Source of the DNA: Clostridia bacterium
GTDB taxonomy: Bacteria > Bacillota > Clostridia > Oscillospirales > CAG-272
Length of the DNA: 64,000 nucleotides
Direction of reading: 5' to 3'
Assembly (NCBI GenBank): GCA_017399305.1
Contig: JAFQDK010000009.1
Coordinates: 62,001 to 126,000 of the forward strand
The notes under the pieces are model-generated. The model did not search any database and was not told the origin of the DNA. It worked only from the letters and a program-made list of their open reading frames with translations. Below are positions 1 to 7,798 of this stretch, piece by piece (position 1 is the first letter of the stretch; each line of letters starts with the position of its first letter). A program made the translations under genes and the position numbers.

Positions 1-315
1 AGTGTAAATGATTTCATCAGCGTAGCTAAGCATCATTTTATATACGCCCTTGTCGTATTCGCTCCATTTTGCGGTCTGGTCACGGCAGGGGAGAATAAGT
101 ATGAGCTCAACGTCAAAGCCGCGCTTTTTTAATGAGGCGACATAGGTTGCGGCAAATGTGTCAAAGCCGATTGCACCGCCGCATACAAAATACTTGTACC
201 CGTTGTTAATAAGACGCATTGCAAGCGCATCTGTTCGGTGGAGAAGCCCCTCATATGATACCATGGAGATATCTCTGTGTCCTGTGAAACAACAGGTTTT
301 ACTTTTTTCTCTCAT
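1..315 (-). CDS. SLOG-domain (DUF1273/YpsA-like) protein, C-terminus outside window
   Basis: From an ATG at 313-315, 105 codons stay open to the window edge, so the gene is cut by the window rather than broken. The peptide has TGHR at residues 11-14, the loop CGGAIGFDTFAA at 45-56 and an ILPC motif at 74-77, the pattern of the Rossmann-like SLOG/DUF1273 proteins, which are thought to bind nucleotide-type ligands; their cellular role is largely unknown. An AGAGG ribosome binding site sits seven bases before the ATG. The start lies 17 bases inside the end of the NUDIX gene, so the two are probably translationally coupled in one operon. Family assignment is fairly sure; function is not. Confidence 0.8.
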   Translation of the reverse strand, partial: MREKSKTCCFTGHRDISMVSYEGLLHRTDALAMRLINNGYKYFVCGGAIGFDTFAATYVASLKKRGFDVELILILPCRDQTAKWSEYDKGVYKMMLSYADEIIYT

Positions 316-868
316 CCATTAACCTCTTGGCTTTCAGTACAGCCACCTGCGTTTTTGCATCAGGAATCTCACCGCGCATAACCATTTCACAAAGAGTGTC
401 AAGTGGAATACGCTCGACAGTAAGAAACTCATCTTCGTCAAGGTGTTGCTTGTCATCAACAGTGTGCAGTCCCTCGACAAGATACATCCATATAACTTCG
501 TCAACAAATGCAGGCGTGGTATAAAGCTCGCCAAGCAACGTGAAGCTGTCAGCGACATACCCCGTCTCTTCAAAAAGTTCGCGTTTTGCGGCATCGAGCG
601 GATCTTCGCCCTTAGAGTCAAGCTTGCCGGCAGGTATCTCAAGCAGTACTTTTGCGTGAGGATAGCGGAATTGGCGTTCAATTAGCACGTCGCCGTTTTC
701 AAAAACCGGTATCATACATACAGCTCCAACATGTCGGATAACCTCTCGTATGCCGACATTGCCGTTTGGAAGACGAACAGAGTCACGGATAAGATGCACC
801 ACTTTGCCGTCAAAAATGTCTACGCCGTCGATTCTTTCTTCGTTTAAATATGAATAATCTTTTTCCAT
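299..868 (-). CDS. NUDIX hydrolase, ADP-ribose pyrophosphatase type (NudF-like)
   Basis: A 189-residue NUDIX protein of the ADP-ribose pyrophosphatase subfamily, expected to hydrolyse ADP-ribose to AMP and ribose 5-phosphate in the cytoplasm. The NUDIX box runs from G81 to about residue 104 and ends in REL-EETGY, with the metal-binding glutamates present. The usual GX5E spacing is GX6E here (GKLDSKGE), a one-residue insertion in the loop before the catalytic helix. The N-terminal swap-type domain (residues 1-45) and overall length match NudF. A promoter and a GAAA-capped hairpin lie directly upstream, and the SLOG gene follows with overlap. Substrate is inferred from the family. Confidence 0.88.
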   Translation of the reverse strand: MEKDYSYLNEERIDGVDIFDGKVVHLIRDSVRLPNGNVGIREVIRHVGAVCMIPVFENGDVLIERQFRYPHAKVLLEIPAGKLDSKGEDPLDAAKRELFEETGYVADSFTLLGELYTTPAFVDEVIWMYLVEGLHTVDDKQHLDEDEFLTVERIPLDTLCEMVMRGEIPDAKTQVAVLKAKRLMDERKK

Positions 869-884
869 ATGCCACCTATAAGTT

Positions 885-904
885 ACGCCGCCTTTCGGCG
901 GCGT
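885..904 (-). promoter_or_regulatory. 5' UTR hairpin with GAAA tetraloop before the NUDIX gene
   Basis: On the minus strand ACGCCGCC and GGCGGCGT form a perfect 8-bp GC-rich stem closed by a GAAA (GNRA) tetraloop, lying between the promoter and the ribosome binding site. No U-tract follows, so it is not an intrinsic terminator. A role in mRNA stability or as a protein-binding hairpin is only a guess. Confidence 0.6.
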
Positions 905-926
905 GTATTATCAGTTCATTATATAT

Positions 927-955
927 AGTATAGCACATCAGTCATAACTTTTCAA
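927..955 (-). promoter_or_regulatory. Promoter of the NUDIX gene
   Basis: On the minus strand TTGAAA (950-955) and TATACT (927-932) are separated by exactly 17 bases, a good vegetative sigma-factor promoter reading toward the NUDIX gene. Confidence 0.7.
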
Positions 956-958
956 GTA

Positions 959-1198
959 TCATAATTCTTTTCCGCTTCGACGTATTTCGCAATCAAGCAG
1001 TAGCGTAGCACACAGGGAAATTGTAAGAGATATCCATGCGTTTTGCAGCATTTTCACTGCATGGTATTGCATCAATGGGTCGATAGAGCACAATATGTAT
1101 ACAACAGTACATGCGAGATATGCCAGAATAATGACAAGGCATATAAAGAATAGTTTTTCCGCCGTGCGGCTGATTGACGGGATTTTTATTCGCTTCAT
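959..1198 (-). CDS. Small hypothetical membrane protein
   Basis: A 79-residue protein not recognised as any named family. It has a basic N-terminus, one clear hydrophobic segment at about residues 15-38 and a second, weaker one near 55-70, so it is probably a two-span membrane protein. AGGAG lies five bases before the ATG, which supports it as a real gene. It ends just upstream of the NUDIX promoter, so it is likely a separate transcript. No function can be assigned. Confidence 0.6.
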   Translation of the reverse strand: MKRIKIPSISRTAEKLFFICLVIILAYLACTVVYILCSIDPLMQYHAVKMLQNAWISLTISLCATLLLDCEIRRSGKEL

Positions 1199-1630
1199 GT
1201 CATCTCCTTATATATTTATTGTGAGTTTTTAAACTGATTTAAATATAACATAAAAATAAGGGGTATAAAATATGTAAATTTTGCATTTAAATCCAGCGTT
1301 TTCAATATTTCTAAACATAATGTAGAAATAAGGAAAAAACGCGGAAAAATTGTCGTTTAATCTAAAAAAATGTATTCATTTGATGAATATTTGCGCTAAA
1401 AAAGTCTGTTTTGGGTATCGGTACGAGCATTGTATCTAAAAAGTTGCACAATAAAAATGTTGAAAATAAAGCTATTTTGGGGCTCGATTTGTCGTTGTTT
1501 GACAAAATCGGCAAAGGCGAATTGTGCAATCAGTGTAATAATAGTGTGAAAAATTGTGTTTTTTATGAGCATATACTATCGGCACACAAAAACCAATTTG
1601 TACGCCTGTTTGCAACGGAGGGAAAACGTT
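1199..1630. other. AT-rich intergenic region, nothing firm
   Basis: About 430 bases of AT-rich sequence between two divergent genes. It should hold their promoters. Several weak -10-like sequences are present, but no -35/-10 pair, structured RNA or repeat could be supported. Confidence 0.5.
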
Positions 1631-1876
1631 ATGAAGATATGTACAATGCCGATGGTAAAGCGTGTAAATGATGAATACATTACATATTCTGTTTTGAGAA
1701 ATCGTGGTATTTATAGACTTTCTGTCTGTACAGACAGGAAAGGCGCTTATAGTGTCATAGTTGATGATGTCGCGCGTGATCTTGTAACAGCGAAAAGGAT
1801 ACTGGTTTTGTTTGCAAACAATCTTGTATTCCCTGAGAATGTGTTAGAAATTTTCGATGATATACTGGGTGCATAG
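1631..1876 (+). CDS. Small DUF6514-like protein
   Basis: An 81-residue protein starting at the ATG at 1631, which has GGAGGG eight bases upstream; a longer upstream reading in the same frame lacks such a site. The pattern is DEYITYSVLR, then a strand-rich middle (IYRLSVCTDRKGAYSVIVDD), then a helix ending NNLVFPENVLEIFDDIL. This resembles the short DUF6514 family found next to diverse genes in Clostridia, whose function is unknown. It is followed by the tRNA-Val promoter and is probably monocistronic. Family recognition is from memory of the pattern and is moderate. Confidence 0.6.
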   Translation: MKICTMPMVKRVNDEYITYSVLRNRGIYRLSVCTDRKGAYSVIVDDVARDLVTAKRILVLFANNLVFPENVLEIFDDILGA

Positions 1877-1909
1877 AAGACATCAGGTATAAAGATTTTA
1901 CAAAATCTA

Positions 1910-1938
1910 TTGCAATTGTTGAGCCGGTATGCTATACT
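1910..1938 (+). promoter_or_regulatory. Promoter of tRNA-Val
   Basis: TTGCAA (1910-1915) and TATACT (1933-1938) with a 17-base spacer, 11 bases before the mature tRNA 5' end. Confidence 0.8.
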
Positions 1939-1949
1939 CATAGCGTTAT

Positions 1950-2026
1950 GGAGGCATAGCTCAGCTGGTTAGAGTACTTGCTTGACATGCAAGGGGTCAC
2001 TGGTTCGATTCCAGTTGTCTCCACCA
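1950..2026 (+). tRNA. tRNA-Val (anticodon GAC)
   Basis: A full cloverleaf can be folded: acceptor GGAGGCA with TGTCTCC, D arm GCTC/GAGT, anticodon stem CTTGC/GCAAG around loop TTGACAT (anticodon GAC, valine), T arm ACTGG/CCAGT around TTCGATT, discriminator A and an encoded CCA at 2024-2026. A promoter precedes it and a terminator follows six bases later, so it is a single-tRNA transcript. No integrase or attachment duplication is seen at its 3' end. Confidence 0.97.
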
Positions 2027-2031
2027 AAGCG

Positions 2032-2057
2032 AAAAGGACGCTCAAGGCGTCCTTTTT
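2032..2057 (+). terminator. Intrinsic terminator after tRNA-Val
   Basis: AAAAGGACGC and GCGTCCTTTTT pair around a short loop and end in a run of T. Confidence 0.85.
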
Positions 2058-2251
2058 GCTTTGTGATATAAACTGATGCGAGAAACAGTGCTGCATCGCG
2101 AAGCGAGGCATCCAGCCACGCTGTGCGTGGCTTTGCTGGTCTCGATTCCAGTGCGACTCTAACTGCTTGCAAGCCGTGTTTCTCCTGTTCTGCCGTCCTA
2201 CGGTTTGTGGTTCCCAATTTGCTAAGCTAAACCTCTGATTTACCACCTCTT
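2058..2251. other. Non-coding stretch, unidentified
   Basis: About 190 bases without a credible gene. It contains a small stem (CCACGC/GCGTGG inside CCAGC/GCTGG, near 2112-2140). Open frames on the minus strand here run into the antisense of the tRNA and are spurious. Confidence 0.4.
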
Positions 2252-2294
2252 AATAAAACAAAAAACGCAAAGCATCTCTTTCATGCTTTGCGTT
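2252..2294 (-). terminator. Terminator of the Xre gene
   Basis: AACGCAAAGCAT and ATGCTTTGCGTT form a perfect 12-bp stem. On the minus strand it is followed by a T-rich run, and the Xre stop codon lies within the stem. Confidence 0.8.
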
Positions 2295-2496
2295 ATTTTT
2301 CATCTGTTCTTCCTACAAGATAATCTAAAGATACGTTATAATAGTCTGCAAGTTTTATCGCGGCCCAGAGCGGCATTTCTCTTTCACCACGTTCATACCG
2401 TTGATATACAGTAAGTTGCATATTTAGGAGAGCGGCAATATCTCTTTGCCGCTTGTCTGAATCTTCCCTTAAATCTCTTATTCGTCTGTAGGTCAT
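2293..2496 (-). CDS. Xre/Cro-CI-family transcriptional repressor
   Basis: A compact 66-residue helix-turn-helix protein when started at the ATG at 2496, which has a GAGGT site upstream; an extension to 2526 would add ten residues without a site. The whole protein is one HTH_3 domain: RQRDIAALLNM (helices 2-3), TVYQRYERGEREMP, then LADYYNVSLDYLVGRTD, the typical ending of small Clostridial regulators. It is divergent from the PH-SHOCT gene, and the region between holds two matching palindromes inside that gene's promoter. It is inferred to repress the neighbour and probably itself. Confidence 0.9.
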   Translation of the reverse strand: MTYRRIRDLREDSDKRQRDIAALLNMQLTVYQRYERGEREMPLWAAIKLADYYNVSLDYLVGRTDEK

Positions 2497-2541
2497 ACAG
2501 TATACCTCAACGTTTAGTATGTACATTGATTATATAAAAAT

Positions 2542-2557
2542 AACACCAATTGGTGTT
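2542..2557. promoter_or_regulatory. Operator 1 (palindrome) of the Xre locus
   Basis: AACACCAATTGGTGTT is a perfect 16-bp palindrome overlapping the -35 box of the PH-SHOCT promoter. It shares both arms with operator 2, centred 22 bases (about two helical turns) downstream. Confidence 0.75.
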
Positions 2558-2584
2558 GACAAAAACACCGTGCGGTGTTATAAT
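2556..2584 (+). promoter_or_regulatory. Consensus promoter of the PH-SHOCT gene
   Basis: TTGACA (2556-2561), 17-base spacer, TATAAT (2579-2584): both boxes match consensus exactly. Such a strong promoter overlapped by two palindromes suggests tight repression. Confidence 0.85.
2564..2579. promoter_or_regulatory. Operator 2 (palindrome) in the promoter spacer
   Basis: AACACCGTGCGGTGTT has the same arms (AACACC/GGTGTT) and 4-base centre size as operator 1. It fills the space between -35 and -10. Confidence 0.75.
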
Positions 2585-2652
2585 GTGAGCAAAACCGCGG
2601 TCAGCGCGACAAGTGTGATGCTTAAAGTGGTAAAGTGAAAGGAGAAATAAAA

Positions 2653-3225
2653 GTGGAAGAAAAAATAATCTGTAAAAACCAAAATTACAAGGGCTTTTTC
2701 AAACTAATGTGCATAATCGGCGGTATTGGTGTTGCAATTTATATCTTAACTTGTTTAGTTACGATTCCATTCTTTCTTGTCGGCAATGGTGCATTACCAT
2801 ATATCATTGCTATAGCAATATTTTGTGGTTTTGCACTTGTTGGTTTTTTAGTAAACATATGTTTTTCAAAAGTGCAATTAATAATAACTGACAAGAGAGT
2901 ATATGGTTCGACCTTTTGGGGGAAACGCGTTGATTTACCGTTGGATTCTGTTTCCGCTGTTGGGACAGGAATTTTTAAAACTATAGCAATATCTACATCC
3001 TCAGGAAAAATTGCTTTTTCAGGTGTTTTGAATCTTGAAGAAATGCATTCATCAATTAGTAACCTTCTCATTGGTCGCCAAAGCAAGACCGAAAAAACTA
3101 CTGTAAAGCAGGAAATTCCGCAGAGCAATGCCGATGAACTAAAAAAGTACAAAGAATTACTTGACAGCGACATTATCACCCAAGAAGAATTTGATGCAAA
3201 GAAAAAGCAGTTGCTTGGTCTTTAA
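2653..3225 (+). CDS. PH-like and SHOCT domain membrane protein
   Basis: 190 residues from a GTG at 2653, chosen because AGGAG lies eight bases before it; a GTG at 2635 lies upstream of that site. Two hydrophobic helices (about residues 15-40 and 48-70) are followed by a bacterial PH-like region (VQLIITDKRVYGSTFWGKRVDLPLDSVSAV, written here only as its key run ITDKRVYG at about 80-87). The C-terminus is a SHOCT domain, DELKKYKELLDSDIITQEEF. SHOCT modules mediate oligomerisation or anchoring. It is divergent from the Xre repressor and appears to be its main target. What it responds to is unknown. Confidence 0.8.
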   Translation: MEEKIICKNQNYKGFFKLMCIIGGIGVAIYILTCLVTIPFFLVGNGALPYIIAIAIFCGFALVGFLVNICFSKVQLIITDKRVYGSTFWGKRVDLPLDSVSAVGTGIFKTIAISTSSGKIAFSGVLNLEEMHSSISNLLIGRQSKTEKTTVKQEIPQSNADELKKYKELLDSDIITQEEFDAKKKQLLGL

Positions 3226-3230
3226 TATAT

Positions 3231-3260
3231 AATAGCGAGGGTAAAACCTCGCTATTTTTA
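3231..3260 (+). terminator. Terminator after the PH-SHOCT gene
   Basis: ATAGCGAGG/CCTCGCTAT stem with a GTAAAA loop and a T run. Confidence 0.85.
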
Positions 3261-3307
3261 TATGGCTTTAGCCAAGCGTATTGCTGGGGAAATCACACTC
3301 TAAATCG

Positions 3308-3337
3308 TTGACAATATTTGTTTATATGTGATATACT
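3308..3337 (+). promoter_or_regulatory. Promoter of glnN
   Basis: TTGACA (3308-3313), 18-base spacer, TATACT (3332-3337), 32 bases before the start codon. Confidence 0.75.
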
Positions 3338-3369
3338 AGTTAGAGTACAGAAAAATCGGAGGAACATAC

Positions 3370-5463
3370 ATGGAAAATCCCAACAGAATTCCTGAGCTCT
3401 TTGGTTCGCTGGTTTTCAATGACCGCGTTATGAAGGCAAAACTGCCTAAAGATGTTTACAAATCGCTGAAAAAAACCATTGAAGAAGATGCTCCACTTGA
3501 AATTGACGTTGCAAATGTTGTTGCAAACGCAATGAAGGAATGGGCGCTTGAAAACGGCGCGACACACTATACCCATTGGTTCCAACCGATGACGGGAATA
3601 ACCGCTGAAAAACATGATAGCTTTATTGAGCCTGTGGGCGACAGCGTTGTCATGGAGCTTAGCGGTAAGAGCCTTGTAAAGGGAGAAACCGATGCTTCGT
3701 CGTTCCCTTCAGGCGGTCTCCGCGCTACTTTTGAGGCGCGTGGCTACACCGCATGGGACCCCACGTCTTATGCATTTATCAAAGAAAAAACACTCTGCAT
3801 TCCCACTGTTTTCTGTTCGTTTGGCGGACAGGTGCTTGACAAAAAGGCACCTTTGCTTCGCTCGATGGAGGCGATTTCTGCACAGGCGATGCGTGTGCTT
3901 AAGCTTTTCGGTCACACGAGTGTTGCGGGCGTTCGTACCACTGTCGGTGCTGAACAGGAATACTTCCTTGTAGATAAAGATATGTATGATGCGCGCGATG
4001 ACTTGCGTCTTTGCGGCAGAACTCTTTTTGGTGCTAAGCCGCCGAAAGGTCTTGACCTTGCTGATCATTACTTCGGTGCTATCAAGCCGCGTGTAAAAGC
4101 GTATATGGAGGAGCTTAATGACGAGCTATGGAAGCTTGGTATCACTTCCAAGACCGAGCATAACGAGGCTGCTCCTTCTCAACATGAGCTTGCGCCGATA
4201 TTTGCAACAACTAATATCGCAAACGACCACAACCAGCTCATTATGGAGCTTATGAAAAAGGTTGCCAAGAAACATAATCTTGTTTGCCTGCTTCATGAAA
4301 AGCCATTTGACGGCACGAACGGAAGCGGTAAGCATAACAATTTCTCGATTTCCACTAAAAAGGGTAAGAATCTGCTTTCTCCCGGTGACTCTCCTGCGGA
4401 TAACGCGCAGTTCCTCATATTCCTCTCGGCGGTTATAAAGGCTGTCGATGAATACAGTGATCTGCTTCGTATCTCGGTTGCTACCGCGGCAAACGACCAC
4501 CGCCTTGGCGCAGCCGAAGCGCCTCCTGCGATTGTTTCAATCTTCCTTGGAAGCGAATTGACTGAGATACTTGACTGTATCGAAGCTGAGAAGCCTTATG
4601 AGGGCAAAGAAGCGCAGGTGATGAAGATTGGTGCAAGTGTTCTTCCCGACTTTCCGATGGACAACACTGACCGTAACCGCACTTCGCCATTTGCGTTTAC
4701 CGGTAACAAATTTGAGTTCCGTATGCTTGGCTCATCGCTTAATATTTCTGAGCCGAACGTTGTTCTCAATACCGCTGTTGCAGAAGCGCTCAAGCAGATA
4801 GCGGACATCCTTGAGTCTGCCGATGATTTTGACAGCGCGGTTCATGATATTGTTAAACGCGTTTACCGTAATCATAAAAAAGTAATTTTCAACGGTGACG
4901 GATACTCTGACGAGTGGCAGAAAGAGGCGGAAAGACGCGGTCTTCCAAATTTCAAGACTGTTCCCGAAGCTATACCTCATCTCAAGGATGAAAAGAATAT
5001 CAAGCTCTTCACAGATCATAAGATATACACTGAGGAAGAGGTTATCTCGCGTACCGAGATCATGTTCAATAACTACTGCAAGACAATATCCAGCGAAGCT
5101 CATGTTATGAGCGATATGGTTAAGCGCCAGATATTGCCTGCGGTGCAGAGCTACATATCCGAGCTTTCGAACAATGCGCTCAATAAAAAGGCGCTTGGCA
5201 TTGCGGCTCTCACATATGAAACCGATACGCTGAACATTCTCTCCGAGAATGCGGATAAGCTCTACAAAGCTACCGTTGAGCTTGACAAAGCGGCTGCAAA
5301 GCTGCCCAAGGGCGACACAGAGAAGATCGCGTGCTATTATCGCGACAAGGTTTGCACCAAGATGAAAGAGGTGCGCGAATACGCCGATATTCTTGAGACT
5401 GTAACCCCTGAAGAGTACTGGCCTTTCCCGACATACAAAGATTTGCTTTACGGCGTAAATTAA
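3370..5463 (+). CDS. glnN: Glutamine synthetase type III (GSIII)
   Basis: A 697-residue protein of the GSIII family, which makes glutamine from glutamate, ammonia and ATP in the cytoplasm. The length fits GSIII (about 700) rather than GSI (about 450). Landmarks are the GSIII N-terminal signature THWFQPMTG near residue 75, the glutamate/metal region [11 protein letters not shown] near 195, the ATP-site stretch [13 protein letters not shown] near 314, and [16 protein letters not shown] near 378. GGAGGAA lies nine bases before the ATG. It has its own promoter and a bidirectional terminator, so it is monocistronic. No TnrA- or GlnR-type site was recognised. Confidence 0.97.
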   Translation: MENPNRIPELFGSLVFNDRVMKAKLPKDVYKSLKKTIEEDAPLEIDVANVVANAMKEWALENGATHYTHWFQPMTGITAEKHDSFIEPVGDSVVMELSGKSLVKGETDASSFPSGGLRATFEARGYTAWDPTSYAFIKEKTLCIPTVFCSFGGQVLDKKAPLLRSMEAISAQAMRVLKLFGHTSVAGVRTTVGAEQEYFLVDKDMYDARDDLRLCGRTLFGAKPPKGLDLADHYFGAIKPRVKAYMEELNDELWKLGITSKTEHNEAAPSQHELAPIFATTNIANDHNQLIMELMKKVAKKHNLVCLLHEKPFDGTNGSGKHNNFSISTKKGKNLLSPGDSPADNAQFLIFLSAVIKAVDEYSDLLRISVATAANDHRLGAAEAPPAIVSIFLGSELTEILDCIEAEKPYEGKEAQVMKIGASVLPDFPMDNTDRNRTSPFAFTGNKFEFRMLGSSLNISEPNVVLNTAVAEALKQIADILESADDFDSAVHDIVKRVYRNHKKVIFNGDGYSDEWQKEAERRGLPNFKTVPEAIPHLKDEKNIKLFTDHKIYTEEEVISRTEIMFNNYCKTISSEAHVMSDMVKRQILPAVQSYISELSNNALNKKALGIAALTYETDTLNILSENADKLYKATVELDKAAAKLPKGDTEKIACYYRDKVCTKMKEVREYADILETVTPEEYWPFPTYKDLLYGVN

Positions 5464-5466
5464 AAT

Positions 5467-5495
5467 AAAAAGAGTGGGCAATGCCCACTCTTTTT
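5467..5495. terminator. Bidirectional terminator between glnN and the TIR gene
   Basis: AAAAAGAGTGGGC and GCCCACTCTTTTT form a long stem flanked by A and T runs, serving the two convergent genes. Confidence 0.9.
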
Positions 5496-6354
5496 ATTTT
5501 GATTTCTTTATTTTGCGGTAAATCAGAATTGCTATGATAATTGCAACGATAATGGCCATGCCCAAACTTTCAAAAAGATTTAAAAATGCGGCAAGAAGTG
5601 AGAGAAAAGCCAATACAATGCCGATCGTAGCCATTGCATAGTAGCCCTTTTTTGCGCCGTTGCCAATAGCCATCAAGCCGACAAATATTGCTATGCACTG
5701 TAAAAAGAAAAGCTCACCGAGATAACTGCAGCTCATAAGTCCAAGTACAAGTGATGCGATGCTTTGACCTTTGAAACCACTTTGTGTTGCAGTGGCGGTT
5801 GCTGTGGTTGCCGCTTGAGGCGCTTCATTGTTCTTCGGGATATTATAAGAACGGTTTTTAGGTTCTTTTGCGCTATTGGTTTGCTGTGAAAAAGTCTGCG
5901 AAGCTGTGTTATGGTTGCTTTCGCCGCGAAATGCATTGATATTTTGTGCGCTGAACAGCTTGGAATAAAAATCTGCTTCGGTGGAATATGTATATTTGAA
6001 AATGGATTGCAGGCGGTTCATGCGCATTGCCATTCCGCTGGGCAATGTAACATCTTCAAGGTATACTATAAGACGTTCTTTTTCAAGGTCGCGAGCATAG
6101 TTCAACTCGTCTTTGCAGTTGTTTGAATCAATGTAGTTGTTTGATATAAATGCGATGAAATATCCGCATGATTGAATATGTGATGCAATATTTTCGTCCC
6201 ACTCAGAGCCGGGGTCTATCCCCTCGTCAAACCACACATGGTATCCATTTGATACAAGTGCGCTTATTATGGGGAAAACTCTGGCAGAATCTCTGTGCGA
6301 GTAACTGATAAATATGAATTTGTCAGTACCCGTATATGCTTTCGGCATGTTCAT
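5494..6354 (-). CDS. TIR-domain protein with C-terminal membrane segments
   Basis: 286 residues. Residues 11-110 are a TIR domain: FIFISYSHRD at 13-22, GYHVWFDEGIDPGSEWDENI at about 37-56, then FISNNY and NNCKDELNYA with E83 at the position of the catalytic glutamate of TIR NAD-cleaving enzymes. Residues 135-200 are a Ser/Asn/Ala/Thr-rich linker. Residues 200-284 hold three or four hydrophobic helices resembling DUF4190-type membrane modules, with a basic IYRKIKKSK end. The ATG has AGGACGG upstream, and an alternative start is M3. The gene is divergent from a ClC channel gene. A signalling or defence role is conceivable but untested; no other defence gene is adjacent. Confidence 0.85.
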   Translation of the reverse strand: MNMPKAYTGTDKFIFISYSHRDSARVFPIISALVSNGYHVWFDEGIDPGSEWDENIASHIQSCGYFIAFISNNYIDSNNCKDELNYARDLEKERLIVYLEDVTLPSGMAMRMNRLQSIFKYTYSTEADFYSKLFSAQNINAFRGESNHNTASQTFSQQTNSAKEPKNRSYNIPKNNEAPQAATTATATATQSGFKGQSIASLVLGLMSCSYLGELFFLQCIAIFVGLMAIGNGAKKGYYAMATIGIVLAFLSLLAAFLNLFESLGMAIIVAIIIAILIYRKIKKSK

Positions 6355-6439
6355 GCTGTTTTCCGTCCTGAAATGATAAATTTATACAATTATATCATAG
6401 AAATTGCAAAGTTACAACATTTAACTGTCAAAATGCGAA

Positions 6440-6467
6440 TTGACACAGGTGTAAAAAGGAATATAAT
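6440..6467 (+). promoter_or_regulatory. Promoter of the ClC channel gene
   Basis: TTGACA (6440-6445), 16-base spacer, TATAAT (6462-6467). Confidence 0.75.
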
Positions 6468-6499
6468 AGATAGGGCAAATTCAGTTTTTGGGAAGAATT

Positions 6500-7744
6500 A
6501 TGGAATATATAAGAACAATATATAAAGAAGCATCAACTTTTGTAAAATGGATAACAATAGCGTTTCTGCTTGGCGGCATAGGTGGAGTGGTTGGCAGCGT
6601 TTTTCACATCAGTGTGGATGTTGCTACCGAACTCAGAGTAAAGCATGATTTTTTGATATTGCTTTTGCCACTTGGCGGACTTCTGATAGTCTTTTTGTAC
6701 CGACTCTGTCACGCGGTCAAAGGTGTTGATACCGATAGAGTGATAGAAGCGGCAGACACAGACAAGAGCATACCGTTTGTCATGGCTCCGCTTATATTTG
6801 TCAGTACGGTAATCACGCATCTGTTTGGAGGTTCCGCCGGTCGTGAGGGCGCGGCGCTTCAGATAGGCGGCAGCATCGGCTATATTCTTGGCAAGATTTT
6901 TCGCCTTGATAAAAAAGATATGCACCTCATCGTCATGACTGGTATGAGCGCCTTGTTTGCGGCACTTTTTGGAACTCCGGTCACAGCTACACTCTTTGCG
7001 ATAGAGGTCATCAGTGTTGGTGTTATGCACTATGCGGGTCTGGTTCCGTGTATTATTGCATCATTTGTTGCATCGCTTATTGCAAAGGCGTTCGGGCTTT
7101 CTCCTGTCAAGTTTGACAGTATTCCCATCCCGGATCTTAGCATAGGTTTCATGCTGAGATCGCTTCTGCTTGCACTGCTTTGCGCGTTTGTCAGTATCGC
7201 ATTTTGTCTTGCGCTTGAAAAGACTGAGCACCTTTTTAAAAAGCTTTTCAAAAATTCGTATCTGCGTGTTTTGGTAGGAGGCGGTGTCATTGCTGTGCTC
7301 ACAATACTGCTTGGCACATGGGACTATAACGGCGCCGGTATGGATGTTATCGCCGCGGCGCTCGCAGGTGAAGCAAAGTGGGAGGCATTTGCGCTTAAGA
7401 TAATCTTTACCGCACTCACAGTTGCCGCAGGTTTTAAGGGCGGCGAGATAGTTCCTACATTTTTTATCGGTTCGACATTTGGCTGTGTGATGGGCGGCAT
7501 GCTTGGACTTGACCCCGCGTTTGGCGCGGCTATTGGCTTTACTGCACTTTTCTGCAGCGTTGTAAACTGTCCGGTTACGGCATTGGTGTTGGCCACAGAG
7601 GTGTTTGGCGGCGAGTCGCTTTTGATCTTCGCAATCGTCTCATGTGTAAGTTATATGATGTCGGGGTACACGGGGCTTTATCGCAGTCAGCGCATTGTGT
7701 ATTCTAAGTTTGGCGAGCAGTATATCAATATTCACACAAAATAA
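6500..7744 (+). CDS. ClC-family chloride/fluoride-type channel or exchanger
   Basis: 414 residues from the ATG at 6500 (GGAAGA just upstream; an in-frame TTG at 6488 is possible). About ten hydrophobic helices cover the protein. The family signature FGGSAGREGAALQIGG, at about residues 109-124, corresponds to the GREGP anion-pathway loop with A in place of P. A second motif, FKGGEIVPTFFIGSTFG, lies near 314 and is the GXFXP-type region. ClC proteins move Cl- (or F-) across the membrane as channels or proton antiporters; which applies here cannot be told. It has its own promoter and a strong terminator. Confidence 0.9.
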   Translation: MEYIRTIYKEASTFVKWITIAFLLGGIGGVVGSVFHISVDVATELRVKHDFLILLLPLGGLLIVFLYRLCHAVKGVDTDRVIEAADTDKSIPFVMAPLIFVSTVITHLFGGSAGREGAALQIGGSIGYILGKIFRLDKKDMHLIVMTGMSALFAALFGTPVTATLFAIEVISVGVMHYAGLVPCIIASFVASLIAKAFGLSPVKFDSIPIPDLSIGFMLRSLLLALLCAFVSIAFCLALEKTEHLFKKLFKNSYLRVLVGGGVIAVLTILLGTWDYNGAGMDVIAAALAGEAKWEAFALKIIFTALTVAAGFKGGEIVPTFFIGSTFGCVMGGMLGLDPAFGAAIGFTALFCSVVNCPVTALVLATEVFGGESLLIFAIVSCVSYMMSGYTGLYRSQRIVYSKFGEQYINIHTK

Positions 7745-7747
7745 CAT

Positions 7748-7779
7748 AAAAAAGCGATTCCATACGGAATCGCTTTTTT
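7748..7779. terminator. Bidirectional terminator between ClC and rplL
   Basis: AAAAAAGCGATTCC and GGAATCGCTTTTTT around an ATAC loop, between convergent genes. Confidence 0.9.
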
Positions 7780-7798
7780 ATGTTTAACTTGGTTTAAA

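Noticed and set aside
1411-1671. 86-codon plus-strand frame from a TTG, with several cysteines.
   Set aside because: No ribosome binding site, and it overlaps the better-supported DUF6514-like start out of frame. Could be real but not supported.
1938-2246. Open frame on the minus strand ending in a GIEPVTPCMSSKYSNQLSYA-like peptide.
   Set aside because: It is antisense to tRNA-Val; this peptide is a well-known spurious translation of tRNA regions.
1950-2290. Possible integration site of a mobile element at the tRNA-Val 3' end.
   Set aside because: No integrase gene, no repeated tRNA end and no phage or plasmid genes follow.
5494-7744. TIR and ClC genes as a two-gene defence system.
   Set aside because: The genes are divergent with separate promoters, and no other defence genes are near; kept only as a question about the TIR protein.
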